This document shows positions 50,816-61,048 of a stretch of 64,000 bases of DNA, piece after piece; positions within the stretch are counted from its first letter, which is position 1; each line of letters begins with the position of its first letter. The notes beneath the pieces were generated by a model. It had not been told where the DNA came from, searched no databases, and was given only the letters and a program-made list of their open reading frames with translations. The position numbers and the translations under genes are program-made. Source of the stretch: Limnanthes douglasii subsp. nivea (lineage: Eukaryota; Streptophyta; Magnoliopsida; Brassicales; Limnanthaceae); contig JAUPFV010000002.1 of assembly GCA_036936605.1 (NCBI GenBank), positions 322,044,893 through 322,108,892 of the forward strand, given 5' to 3'.

Positions 50816-51330
50816 ATTTTGGATCATGTGTAGTACCTACTTTATCCTTCATCAAAGACTAATGAGATACTCAACTAAAGCCAATAAATAATCGAAGCAT
50901 TTCAAATCTAGTAGTAAAAAAAATAAGGGAGTAAATAGTGAATATGTAAGACCCTAGAAACATACATAATGTTAGTTTTAATCTTTGCTTTCATGAAAAT
51001 AATAGTTTTAATCCTCAAGGGAGGTTATGAATCATGAACACTTTAGTACTAACCAAATTAGAGACATCTATGGTAATAGTAACTTAAGACTCTTTATATT
51101 CTAACCGGAATGGTTGTAATATTCTAACCGAAATGGTTGGCATGAACGTTTCAATATGAAAAAATATATAAGATATAATAGCTTTGGATGTGAAGATAAA
51201 TCTTTTCCAAATAGCAAGTCCAAACGTATAATCTTCGACCTTCCTTGATACTCGCGCAAAGATTAACAAGGCTACTGGTAAGGCTATAAATAGTATGATC
51301 CGTCAACATTCGTTCATTATTCATTTCAGT
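50816..51330. repeat. Repeat S, copy 2
   Basis: Counterpart of 1184-1760 in the same orientation. Shared anchors include GATCATGTGTAGTA (50823), CATAATGTTAGTTTTA (50966), TTTTAATCCTCAAG (51007), ACTCGCGCAAAGA-type (51250) and TATAAATAG (51285). Confidence 0.6.
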
Positions 51331-51797
51331 ACTAAAAAGTCCATAAGAGTTTTTTATGTTTTAAAAAACATTAAATATATAAAAAATAAAGTTACAAGAT
51401 AGTAGAGCAAATCGTAAAGCATCTAACTACAATCGAAATACATTCAGACATTTAAATATAACAGGAAACACACGTCGGATCAATCTAAAGCGAACTATTA
51501 AAAGAAGATCCAACGCCATATCTAAATATATGGTGAGATTGAAGTATTACCCGTAACTCACAACTTAATAATACACAAAGACTTCATCGATATAGAAAAC
51601 ATAGACAAAAAAGGAGTGCAAATCTAGCAGAATAGTAGATAACTACAAAAAGAGCTTGAGAAAACAACTACAAAACACAGTAGATTCCACTTCTGCATAA
51701 TGGATTCACGGTAAACCGAATCGACTGTAAAGAACAAAATAAACACAAACTCATAAAAACTTACTATTCGAAGCCATATTTCACAAACTCATAAAAA
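51331..51797. other. Unassigned stretch with an R-like fragment at its end
   Basis: Mostly unrecognised. Bases about 51715-51797 resemble the R block 'AAACACGAACTCGTGAAAAC' and contain a duplicated CACAAACTCATAAAAACTTA (51740 and 51782). The copia reading frame at 51798 begins inside the second copy, so this is the truncation point of that element. Confidence 0.45.
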
Positions 51798-54173
51798 CTT
51801 ATTAACAGGTTACCTACTCCTACTCTTAACAACATCTCTCCATTTGAAGCCATATTTCACAAAAAACCCAACTATCTAGTCATCAAAACTTTTGGGTGTG
51901 CCTGTTTCCCCTGTCTCAGACCCTATCAAACTCACAAGTTTCAATTTCACTCTCTTCAGTGTGTCTTCCTAGGCTACAAGCATAATCACAAAAGGTACAA
52001 GTGTCTAAGTCCTACAGGGAGAGTCTATCTGACCAGAAATGTTGTTTTCAATGAGACTGACTTCCCTTTTACCTCAAGGTTTCTTCATCAACCCCAAGGT
52101 AGTCAGTCTCCCTATCAGTCTGTCAATCTTTGGCTTCCCTCACTGTCTACTTCCATGGTCTCTGAAAGAGTGTCTATCTATGCTAGTCCTACATCTGATC
52201 TCTCCCCTGAGCCTCATACTTCTCAGCCTGCCTCTCAGACAAAACACCAGACCACTCACTCACACTCTCTGCCCAACTCACCTTCTAAGCCTTATCCAGA
52301 CCCTTCTACACACTCACTCTCTGACCCTGACATTGCTACTAATCCTCACCAATACACTAACACTCACACTAGCCTCACACCATCACTCATCATTGACCTA
52401 CCCTTTCCCACTCCAACTCCTTCTAATCCTTCTCCACAGCCTACAAACACTCACATCATGCAGACAAGACACAAAAGTGGTATTCATAAAACTAAACTAA
52501 CCTATATTGGAACTCTTAACACTGCTGACAGGGATATGTCTATACCTTCTAGTTTTTCTAAAGCTGCAGGGAATCCTACTTGGGTGGCTCCTATGAAGGT
52601 TGAATTTAGTGCTCTAATGGCTAATAACATTTGGTCTCTTGTTCCTTTACCACCTCACTCTACTATTGTTGGCTGCAAATGGGTTTACAAGGTCAAGCAT
52701 GCTATGGATGGGTCTGTTCAACGTTATAAAGCCAGGCTTGTAGCCAAAGGCTTCCACCAAACTCCTGGCATTGATTTCTATGATACATTCAGCCCTGTTG
52801 TTAAGGCCTCTACAGTCAGGCTCATACTCACTATTGCAGTCTCAAAGAATTGGTCAGTCAGGCAACTTGACATCAACAATGCCTTTCTAAACGGGGAGCT
52901 ACAAGAGACTGTCTATATGTAACAGCCTCAGGGTTTTGAAGATGTCAATCAACCTACCTATGTGTGCAAGTTAAACAAGGCTCTCTATGGTCTGAAGCAA
53001 GCACCCAGGGCCTGGTTTTCTAAGCTACGTGATACTCTAACTGATTGGGGATTCAAGAACTCAAGAGCTGACTGCTCTCTCTTCTACCTGGTTACCAAAA
53101 CTACAATCCTACTCATCCTAGTGTATGTGGATGACATCCTGGTCACAGGCAATGATGCAGCATGCCTCACTCAGTTCACTCACAACCTCAATGCAAAATT
53201 TTCTCTTAAAGACATGGGATCACTCTCTCTATTCCTTGGAATAGAGGTTCATCGTGATAATACTTGTATCTACCTAACACAGCATAACTATATCGAGAAC
53301 TTACTTGCCAATCAGGGTGCTGCTCTCTCCAAACCTTGTCATACTCCTCTTGCTCCTGGCACTGCCTTGTCTGCAACCTCTGGCTCTCCACTTCCTTCAC
53401 CTACACAATACCGAAGTGTGTTAGGAGCCTTACAATACCTAACACACACCAGACCAGACATTGCTTATGCTGTTAATCGACTGAGTCAATACCAGCAGGC
53501 TCCTACTTCTACTCACTGGCACTGTCTCAAAAGGATACTACGATACTTATCTGGGTCTCGTTGGCTGGGGCTTCATATCAAGCCTTGCTTCCACCTTCAA
53601 TTACATGGTTACCCCGATGCTGACTGGGCCTCCTCCGTTGATGATCGACGCAACACTGGAGCATACTGTGTCTTTCTTGCAGAAACGATGATCTCCTGGT
53701 CCTCCAAGAAGCAGAACGTCGTCTCTCGATCGTCCACAGAGTCTGAGTACAGAGCTCTCGCCAATCTTTCTGCTGAGTTAATCTGGATTCGTTCGTTATT
53801 CACTGAACTTCAAATCCCTCTCATACCTCCCTCTATCTTGTGGTGTGATAATCTGGGAGCCAGTGCTTTGGCTTCGAACCCCGTCTTCCATGCCCGCACC
53901 AAGCACATCGAGCTTGACGTGCATTTCATTCGAGACCAAGTTCTTGAAGGGACCATTCAAATTCGCTATGTCCCTATTCAAGACCAGGTGGTCGATTCCC
54001 TCACCAAAGCCTTGCCTCCATCTCGATTCGCTTATCTACGCGACAAAGTCGGGCTCGTTGACTCACCGCTTCGTTTGAGGGGGGATGTCAAGTATATGCC
54101 TCCGGTGAAGCTCGTCGTCGACGATGACTGCTCTGAAGAAGGAGAAGCAGCATCGCACGACCTCACACACTAG
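51798..54173 (+). pseudogene. 5'-truncated copia pol (integrase C-term, RT, RNase H)
   Basis: One reading frame stays open from 51798 to the stop ending at 54173, except for a single in-frame TAA at 52920-52922. Domains in order: integrase C-terminal part ('[20 protein letters not shown]', 'FGCACFP', '[19 protein letters not shown]'), a Ser/Thr/Pro-rich spacer (about 52150-52460), RT ('[20 protein letters not shown]', '[18 protein letters not shown]', 'LNKALYGLKQAPRAWF', intact 'VYVDDILVTGND'), and RNase H ('YPDADWASS', 'STESEYRALA', 'CDNLGASALASNPVFHARTK'). Gag, protease and the integrase catalytic core are missing. Base composition is visibly less AT-rich than the surroundings, suggesting a younger insertion. 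It would encode the enzymes of retrotransposition but cannot act as it stands. Confidence 0.95.
54077..54085 (+). other. Polypurine tract of truncated copia
   Basis: GAGGGGGGA directly precedes the LTR start TGTCAAG. The pol frame reads through it into the LTR and stops at 54173. Confidence 0.8.
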
Positions 54174-54554
54174 TTCTGTCCTAAGGGTTATAACCTTGGG
54201 CTTATGACCTAGGGTTATGACCTTGGGCCTGTGTGTGTTGAGTCCAAAACTCAGACTCAACACCTTGATCTATTGGACTCCTAAGATGGTTCTAAAGCCC
54301 AACAAGAGTCTCCCTAAAAGGACCCATGTGCTATCTCTATTGCCAAACACTCACTCTCATCCTACCCCTGTATCCAAACAACAAGACCCATTTTGAACAG
54401 TATTGTAACAAACTAAAAGAATATTCTAAAGTTAGTTACATCTGAAAATCTGTATTTAAAGACCATTTGGTTACATTGAATGATCAGTGAAAAACCTTTA
54501 CAATTTCTACTCTATTTGTTCACTCACAAATTTCTACTTGAGGAGATCTGTACA
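54086..54554 (+). repeat. 3' LTR of truncated copia
   Basis: Starts TGTCAAG after the polypurine tract. The end is placed at CTGTACA (54554), just before sequence belonging to a different copia RT (54567 on), but could be a few bases either way. The pol frame extends 88 bp into it. No 5' LTR. Confidence 0.6.
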
Positions 54555-54566
54555 CCTGTCACGAGG

Positions 54567-54595
54567 ATCGAAGTTCATCACCTAGATGTAAAGTG
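54567..54595 (+). pseudogene. copia RT fragment, left of nested insertions
   Basis: Nine codons read 'IEVHHLDVK', the copia RT stretch that precedes AFLNG. The frame resumes at 59696 as 'KLVFLNGELLEEVYVSQPKG'. The two pieces flank a TRIM-like insertion whose target duplication is AAGTG (54591-54595) / AAGTT (59696-59700). Confidence 0.7.
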
Positions 54596-54841
54596 TGTAG
54601 GGAAAAGGTCTCTAAAATAAAATAACACATACAAATACAGACACAAATATTTATACTGACATAAAACAACAAGTATGGAAATGATATAACTGTCATTTCA
54701 AAGATCAATGTACACAGTTCTGTTTCTTATATAGAAGATACAAACAAACGGTTTGATCTTATCTAAATAACATATATATGTCTCGCTTAACGTTGAATAT
54801 ATGATCGGGACTGAGACTCCAATCGCCGTCGATTTGATGAC
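54596..54841 (-). mobile_element. TRIM-like LTR element, left part (3' LTR)
   Basis: Bases 54596 to about 54812 are an LTR repeated at 59470-59695. Both contain AATATTTATACT, TATGGAAATGATATAACTGT-type sequence, TTCTTATATAGAAGATACAA and GGTTTGATCTTATCTAAATA. The rest to 54841 is internal sequence plus the target ATGAC of the copia inserted into it. With the inner copia and one ATGAC removed, the whole element is about 517 bp and has room for no coding sequence. Confidence 0.75.
54837..54841 (+). repeat. Target-site duplication ATGAC, left
   Basis: ATGAC abuts the left LTR of the complete copia element and is repeated exactly at 59420-59424. Confidence 0.92.
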
Positions 54842-55097
54842 TGTAAACTATTAACTCAAGGCTACGAAATGAACACACACTATCACACTGTATTCATTCT
54901 GCAGAACATTACATAAATAGAGATGGATTACAACCACCTATTACTAGAAACAAGGCCACTACTTCAACTAAGGAAACCACTTCCTCAACTAAGGAAACCA
55001 CTTCCTCAACTACTGCTAGAAAAATGGAAACAACTATCGTCCACGTACTACCCAAAAATGCTAAAAACTAGGACTCTTATTTGACTAAATCTTAATA
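54842..55097 (-). repeat. 3' LTR of complete copia (256 bp)
   Basis: Plus strand TGTAAACTATTAACT...CTTAATA. I counted ten single-base differences from the 5' LTR at 59164-59419 (about 4%) and no indels. It contains a 20-bp tandem repeat, TCAACTAAGGAAACCACTTC. Next to it, 55098-55108 is the complement of the polypurine tract AAGGGAGGGAT. The usual terminal TG reads TA here on the minus strand. Confidence 0.93.
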
Positions 55098-55128
55098 ATC
55101 CCTCCCTTGAACTAGACTACATTTGCAG

Positions 55129-56916
55129 CTAGTGAACTCCTGAAATGTCACAAACACCAAGCTTCTTTCTCAGTTCCCGAAATGTCTCCAGTTTCAACGG
55201 TTTGGTAAGAATGTCTGCTAACTGATTTCTTGTTCCACAAAACTGAAGCTGCACAATTCCATTGTTCACAAGTTCCCTTAGAAAATGATAGCGCACGTCA
55301 ATGTGCATGCTCCTCCCATGCATTACTGGATTTTTTGACAACATAATTGTTTAGCTTATGTCACAGAAAATCAGAGTACTTTGACTGCCTCTGTAGCCTA
55401 TATTCTTTAGTACCCTTTGCATCCATATAACTTGACAACTACTCCATACGGCTGCTACAAACTCAGCTTCTGTCGTGCTTGAGGTTACTATGGGTCGCTT
55501 TCGAGATGACCAAGTTACTGCAGCCCCACTTAGCATAAAAACATAACCTGACGTACTTCTTCCGTCTTCAATTGATCCAGCGTAGTCACTATCAGTAAAG
55601 CCAATCGATACATGATTTCCTTCCTCTTTGTAAAGAATACCATACTTTGTTGTTCATTGCAAATACCGTAGAATTCGTTTTGCAGACTTATAGTGGATAC
55701 CAGTGGGTCTTGACATGTATCTACTAAGTAAACTAACCGCATACGTTATGTCTGGCCTCGTTGCAGTTAAATACATTAGGCTCCTAATCAGTTGCTTGTA
55801 GAACGAGCCATCCATCTCCACACCATCTTCATCCTTAGAGATTTTAATTCGTGGAACCATTGGATTTTCAACAGAATTGCAATGCTCCATTCCAAACCTT
55901 CTCAACACCTCCATTACATACTTTGTTTGGCTGATAAATATGCCACCATTAAACTGCATCACCTCAATGCCAAAAAAATACCTCATCTTACCCAAGTCTG
56001 ACATATCAAACTCTTTCATCATGGATTCTTTAAATTCACTCATTATCCTTTCATCATCTCCAGTAAATATTAAATCATCGACATACAAACTAACAATCAA
56101 ACATTTACCTTGTTCAACTTTGGTGAACAGTGTTTGCTCACTATCCTCCTTCTTGAAACCTTCTCTTTTGAAGTATGACTCAATCCTGCTGAACCACGCT
56201 CGCGGCGCCTGCTTGAGCCCGTACAAAGCTTTGTTGAGCTTATAGACCTTCTGCTCCTCATTCTTTCTTTCATAACCCCTTGGTTGATCCATATACATAT
56301 TCTCAGCTATTTTTCCATGAAGAAATGCTGATTTTACATCAAGCTGAAATACACACCACCCTCTTTGTGCAGCAAGAGCTAGAATCATTCGAACTGTATC
56401 CATGCGAGCTACAGGAGCATAGACTTCTTTATAATCAATTCCGTATTCCTGAGCATACCCCTTGGCACCCAGACGAGCCTTGTATTTTTGTACTTCTCCA
56501 AGCTCATTCAAATTTGTTTTGTATACCCATTTGACTCCTATCCTTTTTGCTCCTTTTGACAGCTCCATGAGATCCCACGTATTGTTTTTCTCAATTGACT
56601 TCATTTCCATATCCATAGCTTCTCTCCACTTCTTGTCTTTTACTGCCTCATCAAATGTAGTAGGATCGGAATGAGCAACAGTAGCAAACAAAACTAGGTA
56701 AGTCTCTTCCTCCTCAGAAGAATCGTGATTCTCCTCCTCAGAAAATCCTTCTCCAGAAACATAATTATCCATCCATCTTGGTGTTCTTCTATTTCGAGGT
56801 TCTATTAGCAGAGAATCCTCTGTATTTCTTTCTTCATTTTCAACCATATTTTCTTCTTCTTCATCTGCATTTCTTTGTTCATTTCCACCACCTGAATCTA
56901 CATTTGTTTCGTTCAT
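55129..56916 (-). pseudogene. RT and RNase H region of the complete copia
   Basis: The main open stretch (56916-55654, 420 codons) covers RT: 'KKWREAMDMEMKSIEKNNTW', 'GVKWVYKTNLNELGEVQKYK', 'FQLDVKSAFLHGKIAENMYM', 'LNKALYGLKQAPRAWFSRIE', and the catalytic 'LYVDDLIFTGDD' intact. It stops after 'SAKRILRYLQ' (TGA near 55652). RNase H continues in the same order with 'DSDYAGSIEDGRSTSGYVFM', 'SSTTEAEFVAAVWSSCQVIW', another stop after 'IFCDIS' (near 55350), then 'MLSKNPVMHGRSMHIDVRYH' and 'LADILTKPL', ending at 55129 just before the polypurine tract. The acidic N-terminal segment (EEEE-rich) is the usual integrase-RT spacer. Confidence 0.95.
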
Positions 56917-57900
56917 TTCTTCACTGGTCTCATCTTCTCATTCCAAATCAAAAAAAATTGTCTTCAGTGTTTTCTTTCTGATCCCATTGTTTATCTTCTT
57001 CAAAGACAACGTCCCGACTGATAATAATCTTATTGGAAATTGGATCAAACAATCGGTATGCCTTCGTTGGTTCACTTATACCAACAAGGACACAACGACT
57101 ACTTTTATCTTCGAGCTTTGTTCGTCTAGCATCAGATACATAAGCATGTGCAATACAGCCAAATACCCTCAAGTGCCCAACTAAAGGTTTCTCCCCATAC
57201 CAAACTTCCTCTGGTGTTTTTCCTTTTACTGCTGCTGTTGGACATCGATTAAGAACGTGGACTGCCCAGTTTATTGCCTCTGCCCATAATTTTCTTCGAA
57301 CATTCTTCTCAATCAACAAGCTGCTCACCATATTCATCACGGTTCTGTTTTTCCGCTCCGCAACTCCGTTCTGCTGTGGTGTATAAGCAGCAGTTAATTG
57401 TCGTTTGATCTCATTCTTCTCACAAAATTCGTTGAACTCACTTGATGTGAATTCACCTCCACGATCTGTTCTTAGGCATTTGATGAATTTCTCCATTTCT
57501 TTTTCAACAAGAGCCTTATACAGTTTGAAAGTACTGAATGCATCTGACTTATATGCAAGAAAATAAACCCACGCCTTTCTAATGTAGTCATCAATGAAAC
57601 AAAGGAAGTACCTCTTTTTGCTCTATGAGGCTGGAAAAATCGGGCCACAAATGTCAGCATGAATCAGTTCCAGGTTTGTCGATGCTCTCCATGTGCTTTT
57701 CTTTGGAATTACTTCTCGATGTTGCTTGCCTTTCAAACAATCCGTGCATACAACTTCGCATACTGAGAAACTTGGCAAGTCATTGACCATCCTCTTCTCC
57801 TGCAATATCTTCAAGCCTTGATGACTAAGATGACTGAATCGTTTGTGCCAAAGAGAAGCCACGTCTTCAGTGATCACTTGGAGACAATTCTCTTCCTTGT
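56917..57900 (-). pseudogene. Integrase region of the complete copia
   Basis: From high to low coordinates: zinc-binding part 'SLWHKRFSHLSHQGLKIL' ... 'VCTDCLKGKQHR', then core residues in 'IHADICGP' (first D), after a TAG stop near 57628 'YFLCFIDDYIRKAWVYF', 'LRTDRGGEFTSSEFNEFC' (second D) and 'YTPQQNGVAERKNRTVMNMV' (E). The C-terminal part has 'FGCIAHAYVSDARRTKLEDK' and 'SRDVVFEED'. Integrase inserts element DNA into the genome. A run of eight T's near 56950 marks a frame slip, followed by a stop, before the spacer to RT. The catalytic triad itself is preserved. Confidence 0.93.
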
Positions 57901-58330
57901 TGATTGACTTAGCTTTGAATCTCAACACAAACATCCGATTTTCGTTCATGTTTGTTTGAAATACCAAGCCCTTTGTGTTATGATAGATGCGACACTCATT
58001 CGACTTCATTAGTACGGCCAAGCCTTTTTCTTGCAACTGTCCAACACTGAGAAGATTATTCTTTAAGCCAGGCTCATAGTATACATCCCGTATTGTATAG
58101 TTAATTTCTTTGATGTTTAAGCAAACACTTCCATTTCCAGCAACATTCATACTTGCAGATTTTCCCAATCTGACCACCTTCCTAAATCCTTTCGTTACAT
58201 CACAGAAAAGAGATAAATCACCACACATGTGATTGCTGCACCCGAAGTCGATGTACCACAGAACATCTTTATCACTGTCAAGCGTCTCAATATACGCCAT
58301 TAGCACTATCTCCTCAGATTCTTCCATATC
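57901..58330 (-). pseudogene. Protease region of the complete copia
   Basis: 'DVLWYIDFGCSNHMCGD' (about 58270-58220) is the copia retropepsin active site, but the family triad D-S/T-G reads D-F-G here, a TTC codon at the second position. 'VCLNIKEINYTIRDVYYEPG' and 'LLSVGQLQEKGLAVLM' follow, as is usual for this domain. The frame is continuous with the zinc knuckle before it and the integrase after it (58327-57623). The altered triad probably abolishes polyprotein processing. Confidence 0.93.
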
Positions 58331-59122
58331 TGCAAAGTTTGCTTGACACTCGTATTGAAAGTGTCCAAGCTTATGACAATTGTAACACTCAATTGTTGCC
58401 TTATTCCATGGCTGACGACCCCTGCATCTCCCTTGTCCTCGACCTCCTCAAAAAACAGTTTTTCGTTGTCTTCCTCCACCATAGCTGTCTTCATGAGTTA
58501 CCTTCAAGGCCTGCTCATCATCTCCACCTGTTTTAAATTTTTTTTCATGAACAAACAAAGAACTCTGCAATGCATCTACGGACAACTGATCTATGTCATT
58601 GGCTTCCTCAATGGAACAAACAATATAGTTTCACTTATCAGTAAGAGTTCGCAAGATCTTCCCAAGAATCTTGACATCACCCACATCTTCTCCATAATTC
58701 CTTATCTCATTTGCAATCGTCATTACTCTACCAAAGTAATCAGTGATTTCTTCTCCTTGCTTCATTGCCAAGACCTCGAAATCCTGGCGTAAGTGATTGA
58801 GTTGAGCTATCTTTACTCGAGCATTTCCTTGACACTTCACCTTCATGGAATCCCAGAGCTGTTTAGATGTCTCCTTCTGACTAATTGTCTTCGGAATTGA
58901 CTTGTCAAGTGACTTGAAACAAGTAATTAGCCTTCAAATCATGCAGTTCATCTCCTCTAAGCTCTTTAATCCATCCCTGCTCGCTGGCTCAATATAACCC
59001 GTTTCAACAGCAACCCAATACTCCTTGGAACGAAGGAGGTTCTCCATGACCATTCTCCAATGGTCGTAGTCACCATCAAACTTTGGAATAGAGGCTGCTG
59101 CAAAGTGTGCTTCTAAACTCAT
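58331..59122 (-). pseudogene. Gag region of the complete copia
   Basis: The ATG at 59122 starts 'MSLEAHFAAASIPKFDGDYD' then 'HWRMVMENLLRSKEYW', a typical plant copia gag opening, only 28 bp after the PBS. Small frameshifts near 58940-58900 and a TGA near 58630 interrupt it; 'QLNHLRQDFEVLAMKQGEEI' and 'YFGRVMTIANEIRNYGED' lie between (58846-58631). A zinc knuckle 'CYNCHKLGHFQYEC' (CX2CX4HX4C) is near 58395-58350, preceded by an Arg/Gly-rich patch with one TGA. Gag packages the element RNA. Confidence 0.93.
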
Positions 59123-59149
59123 CTCTCCCTCAGGTGTTTAGTATTATTT

Positions 59150-59161
59150 GCTCTGATACCA
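59150..59161 (-). other. Initiator-Met tRNA primer-binding site
   Basis: The complement reads TGGTATCAGAGC, an exact match to the standard plant copia PBS, two bases from the LTR end TTTACA. Confidence 0.95.
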
Positions 59162-59163
59162 AA

Positions 59164-59419
59164 TGTAAACTATTAACTTAAGGCTACGAAATGAACACAC
59201 GCTATCACACTGTATTCATTCTGCAGAACATTACATTAATAGAGATGGATTACGACCACCTATTACTAGAAACAAGGCCACTACTTCAACTAAGGAAACC
59301 ACTTTCTCAACTAAGGAAACCACTTCCTCAACTACTGCTAGAAAAATAGAAACAACTATCATCCACGTACTAGCCAAAAATGCTAAAAACTAGGACTTTT
59401 ATTTGACTAAATCTTAACA
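59164..59419 (-). repeat. 5' LTR of complete copia (256 bp)
   Basis: Plus strand TGTAAAC...CTTAACA. On the minus strand it starts TGTTAAG and ends GTTTACA, next to the PBS. It is followed at 59420-59424 by ATGAC. Confidence 0.95.
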
Positions 59420-59424
59420 ATGAC
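59420..59424 (+). repeat. Target-site duplication ATGAC, right
   Basis: Exact second copy of 54837-54841. Confidence 0.92.
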
Positions 59425-59695
59425 TTCATTTGCCTTCGAGTGATCTCCAACACAGGCTCTGATACCAAATATAGGGAAAACATCTCTAAAATAAAACAGC
59501 AGATACAGATACAGACACAAATATTTATACTCACAGAAAACAGCAAGCATGGAAATGATATAACTGTCATTTCAAAGATCAATGTATATTATTCTGTTTC
59601 TTATATAGAAGATACAAACAAACGGTTTGATCTTATCTAAATAACTAACATAATAAATGATATTAACACGTGTTAAGTTCAATGTTTATCCAACA
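59425..59695 (-). mobile_element. TRIM-like LTR element, right part (PBS and 5' LTR)
   Basis: 59456-59467 is the complement of TGGTATCAGAGC, an exact initiator-Met PBS, two bases from the LTR at 59470-59695. On the minus strand that LTR starts TGTTGGATAAACATTG and ends TTCCCTATA (TGTA.. in the left copy). The LTR has a TATATAAG box (complement near 59605). Internal sequence totals only about 75 bp across both sides of the inner copia, with a PBS but no gag or pol. Confidence 0.75.
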
Positions 59696-60823
59696 AAGTT
59701 AGTGTTCCTAAACGGTGAATTATTGGAAGAGGTGTACGTATCACAGCCAAAGGGTTATTAAAGAAAAGGTGAAGAGCATAAAGTCTACAGATTATTCAAG
59801 GCTCTCTACGGATTAAGTCAAGAACCTCACGCCTGGTATGCACGTTTAAATAAATGTCTTATTGAACTTGGTTTTATCAAATATCCATTTGAGCATGCTG
59901 TGTATGTTAGACGTGAAGGAAACAAGGTGTTGATTGTGGGGGGTTATGTTGATGAACAAGAAATGCAACGAACAAATGGAGAGAGTTTGAAATGAGAAAC
60001 TTAGATTGTCTTAGTTAATACGTAGGAATAGAAGTAGATCAGAAAAAAGAGTACATTGAACTCAAGGAGACAACTTTTGCAACGAAAATTCTTAAAAGGG
60101 CTGGTATGGTAGAATGTAATCCGGTAAAATATCCAATGCAAATCAAGATTCAGTCAAATAAGGATGAGAACGGGAAGACGGTAAACTCAACTTTGTTCAA
60201 AAGCATGATTGCTTTGAGGTACTTGGTACATACACGACCGGACATATCTTATTCAGTTGGAATTGTCAGCCGTTTCATTTAGAGGCCTACCACCTTACAT
60301 TTGAATGCGATAGAGAGAATTTTACTTTATATTAGAGGAACTTTGAATTATTGCATTAATTACAAAAAAGGACAAAGAGATTATTTGTTGTCTTGCTACT
60401 CGGATACTGATCTGGCAGGGAATATGGATGATAGAAAATCTACATAAGGTATGGTTTTTTATCTTAATGAAAGTCTGATTACTTGGGTGTCCCAGAAGCA
60501 ACGTTGTGTTGCGTTGTCTTCATGTGTGGCAGAATTCATGGTCGGCTACTGCTCCAGCATGCCAAGGTATTTGGGTACAAAGGGTTCTAAGCTACGTCTC
60601 TGACATGAAAACAATGCCCGTGATTTTGTATATTGATAATAGGTCTGCCATTGATCTTACAAAGAATCCTGTTTTCCATGGTCGTAGCAAACACATAGAC
60701 GTTCGGTATCACTTCATACGAGAGCGTGTTCAATGGGCTGATATACTAACGAAGGCACTGCACACAGTCAAGTTGGAGAATATGAGAAAGCTACTTCGTG
60801 TCCAGAATCTTCAGAATGTTTAG
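59696..60823 (+). pseudogene. copia RT/RNase H remnant, right of nested insertions
   Basis: It continues the fragment at 54567. Seen: 'KLVFLNGELLEEVYVSQPKG', 'YRLFKALYGLSQEPHAWYAR', an altered catalytic box 'GGYVDEQE' where YVDD is expected (about 59940), 'TRPDISYSVGIVSRF' (about 60235), RNase H pieces including 'YIDNRSAIDLTKNPVFHGRS', and the tail 'QWADILTKALHTVKLENM' (60506-60823 open). A short deletion joins FIRERV directly to QWADILTKAL. Several stops. A polypurine tract and LTR follow. Confidence 0.9.
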
Positions 60824-60828
60824 ATTAT

Positions 60829-60837
60829 AGGGGAGAA
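60829..60837 (+). other. Polypurine tract of copia remnant
   Basis: AGGGGAGAA directly precedes TGTTAGAA at 60838. Confidence 0.75.
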
Positions 60838-61048
60838 TGTTAGAATTTAGTCTACACAGTTATTTATTTCAGTTACAGTAATGTAGTGGTAGCTGTTTTT
60901 AGGATCGTAATAGTCGTACAAGTATGCACTTAAATATGTATTGTTTTAGTTTAGTCTTTTAACTCTTAGCAAATTGAAATTTTTTTCATTTTGAGCATTT
61001 CTAATATAGAAGCGAGTTTAGACTCAATATACTTTTGTGTTTTTAACA
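60838..61048 (+). repeat. 3' LTR of copia remnant (about 211 bp)
   Basis: Starts TGTTAGAATTTAG and ends GTTTTTAACA, giving TGTTA/TAACA inverted ends. The 5' LTR is not in the window. Confidence 0.65.

Larger units (their letters stand above)
54842..59419 (-). mobile_element. Complete, inactive Ty1-copia retrotransposon (4578 bp)
   Basis: The full structure is present on the minus strand: 5' LTR (59419-59164), initiator-Met PBS, gag with CCHC knuckle, protease, integrase, RT, RNase H, polypurine tract and 3' LTR, bounded by ATGAC target duplications. It inserted into a TRIM-like element. Coding is broken by about ten stops or small frameshifts. LTR divergence of about 4% indicates an old but not ancient insertion; a date would need a lineage-specific rate. 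Confidence 0.95.

Noticed and set aside
53206..54263. Minus-strand ORFs of 61-66 codons
   Set aside because: Antisense to copia RT/RNase H and its LTR.
54960..55020. Short direct repeats (TCAACTAAGGAAACCACTTC) that could suggest an array
   Set aside because: Only two units, inside an LTR, no spacers; not a CRISPR array in a plant genome.
55792..58536. Several plus-strand ORFs of 65-149 codons
   Set aside because: Antisense to the copia pol and gag frames, which have recognisable motifs on the minus strand.
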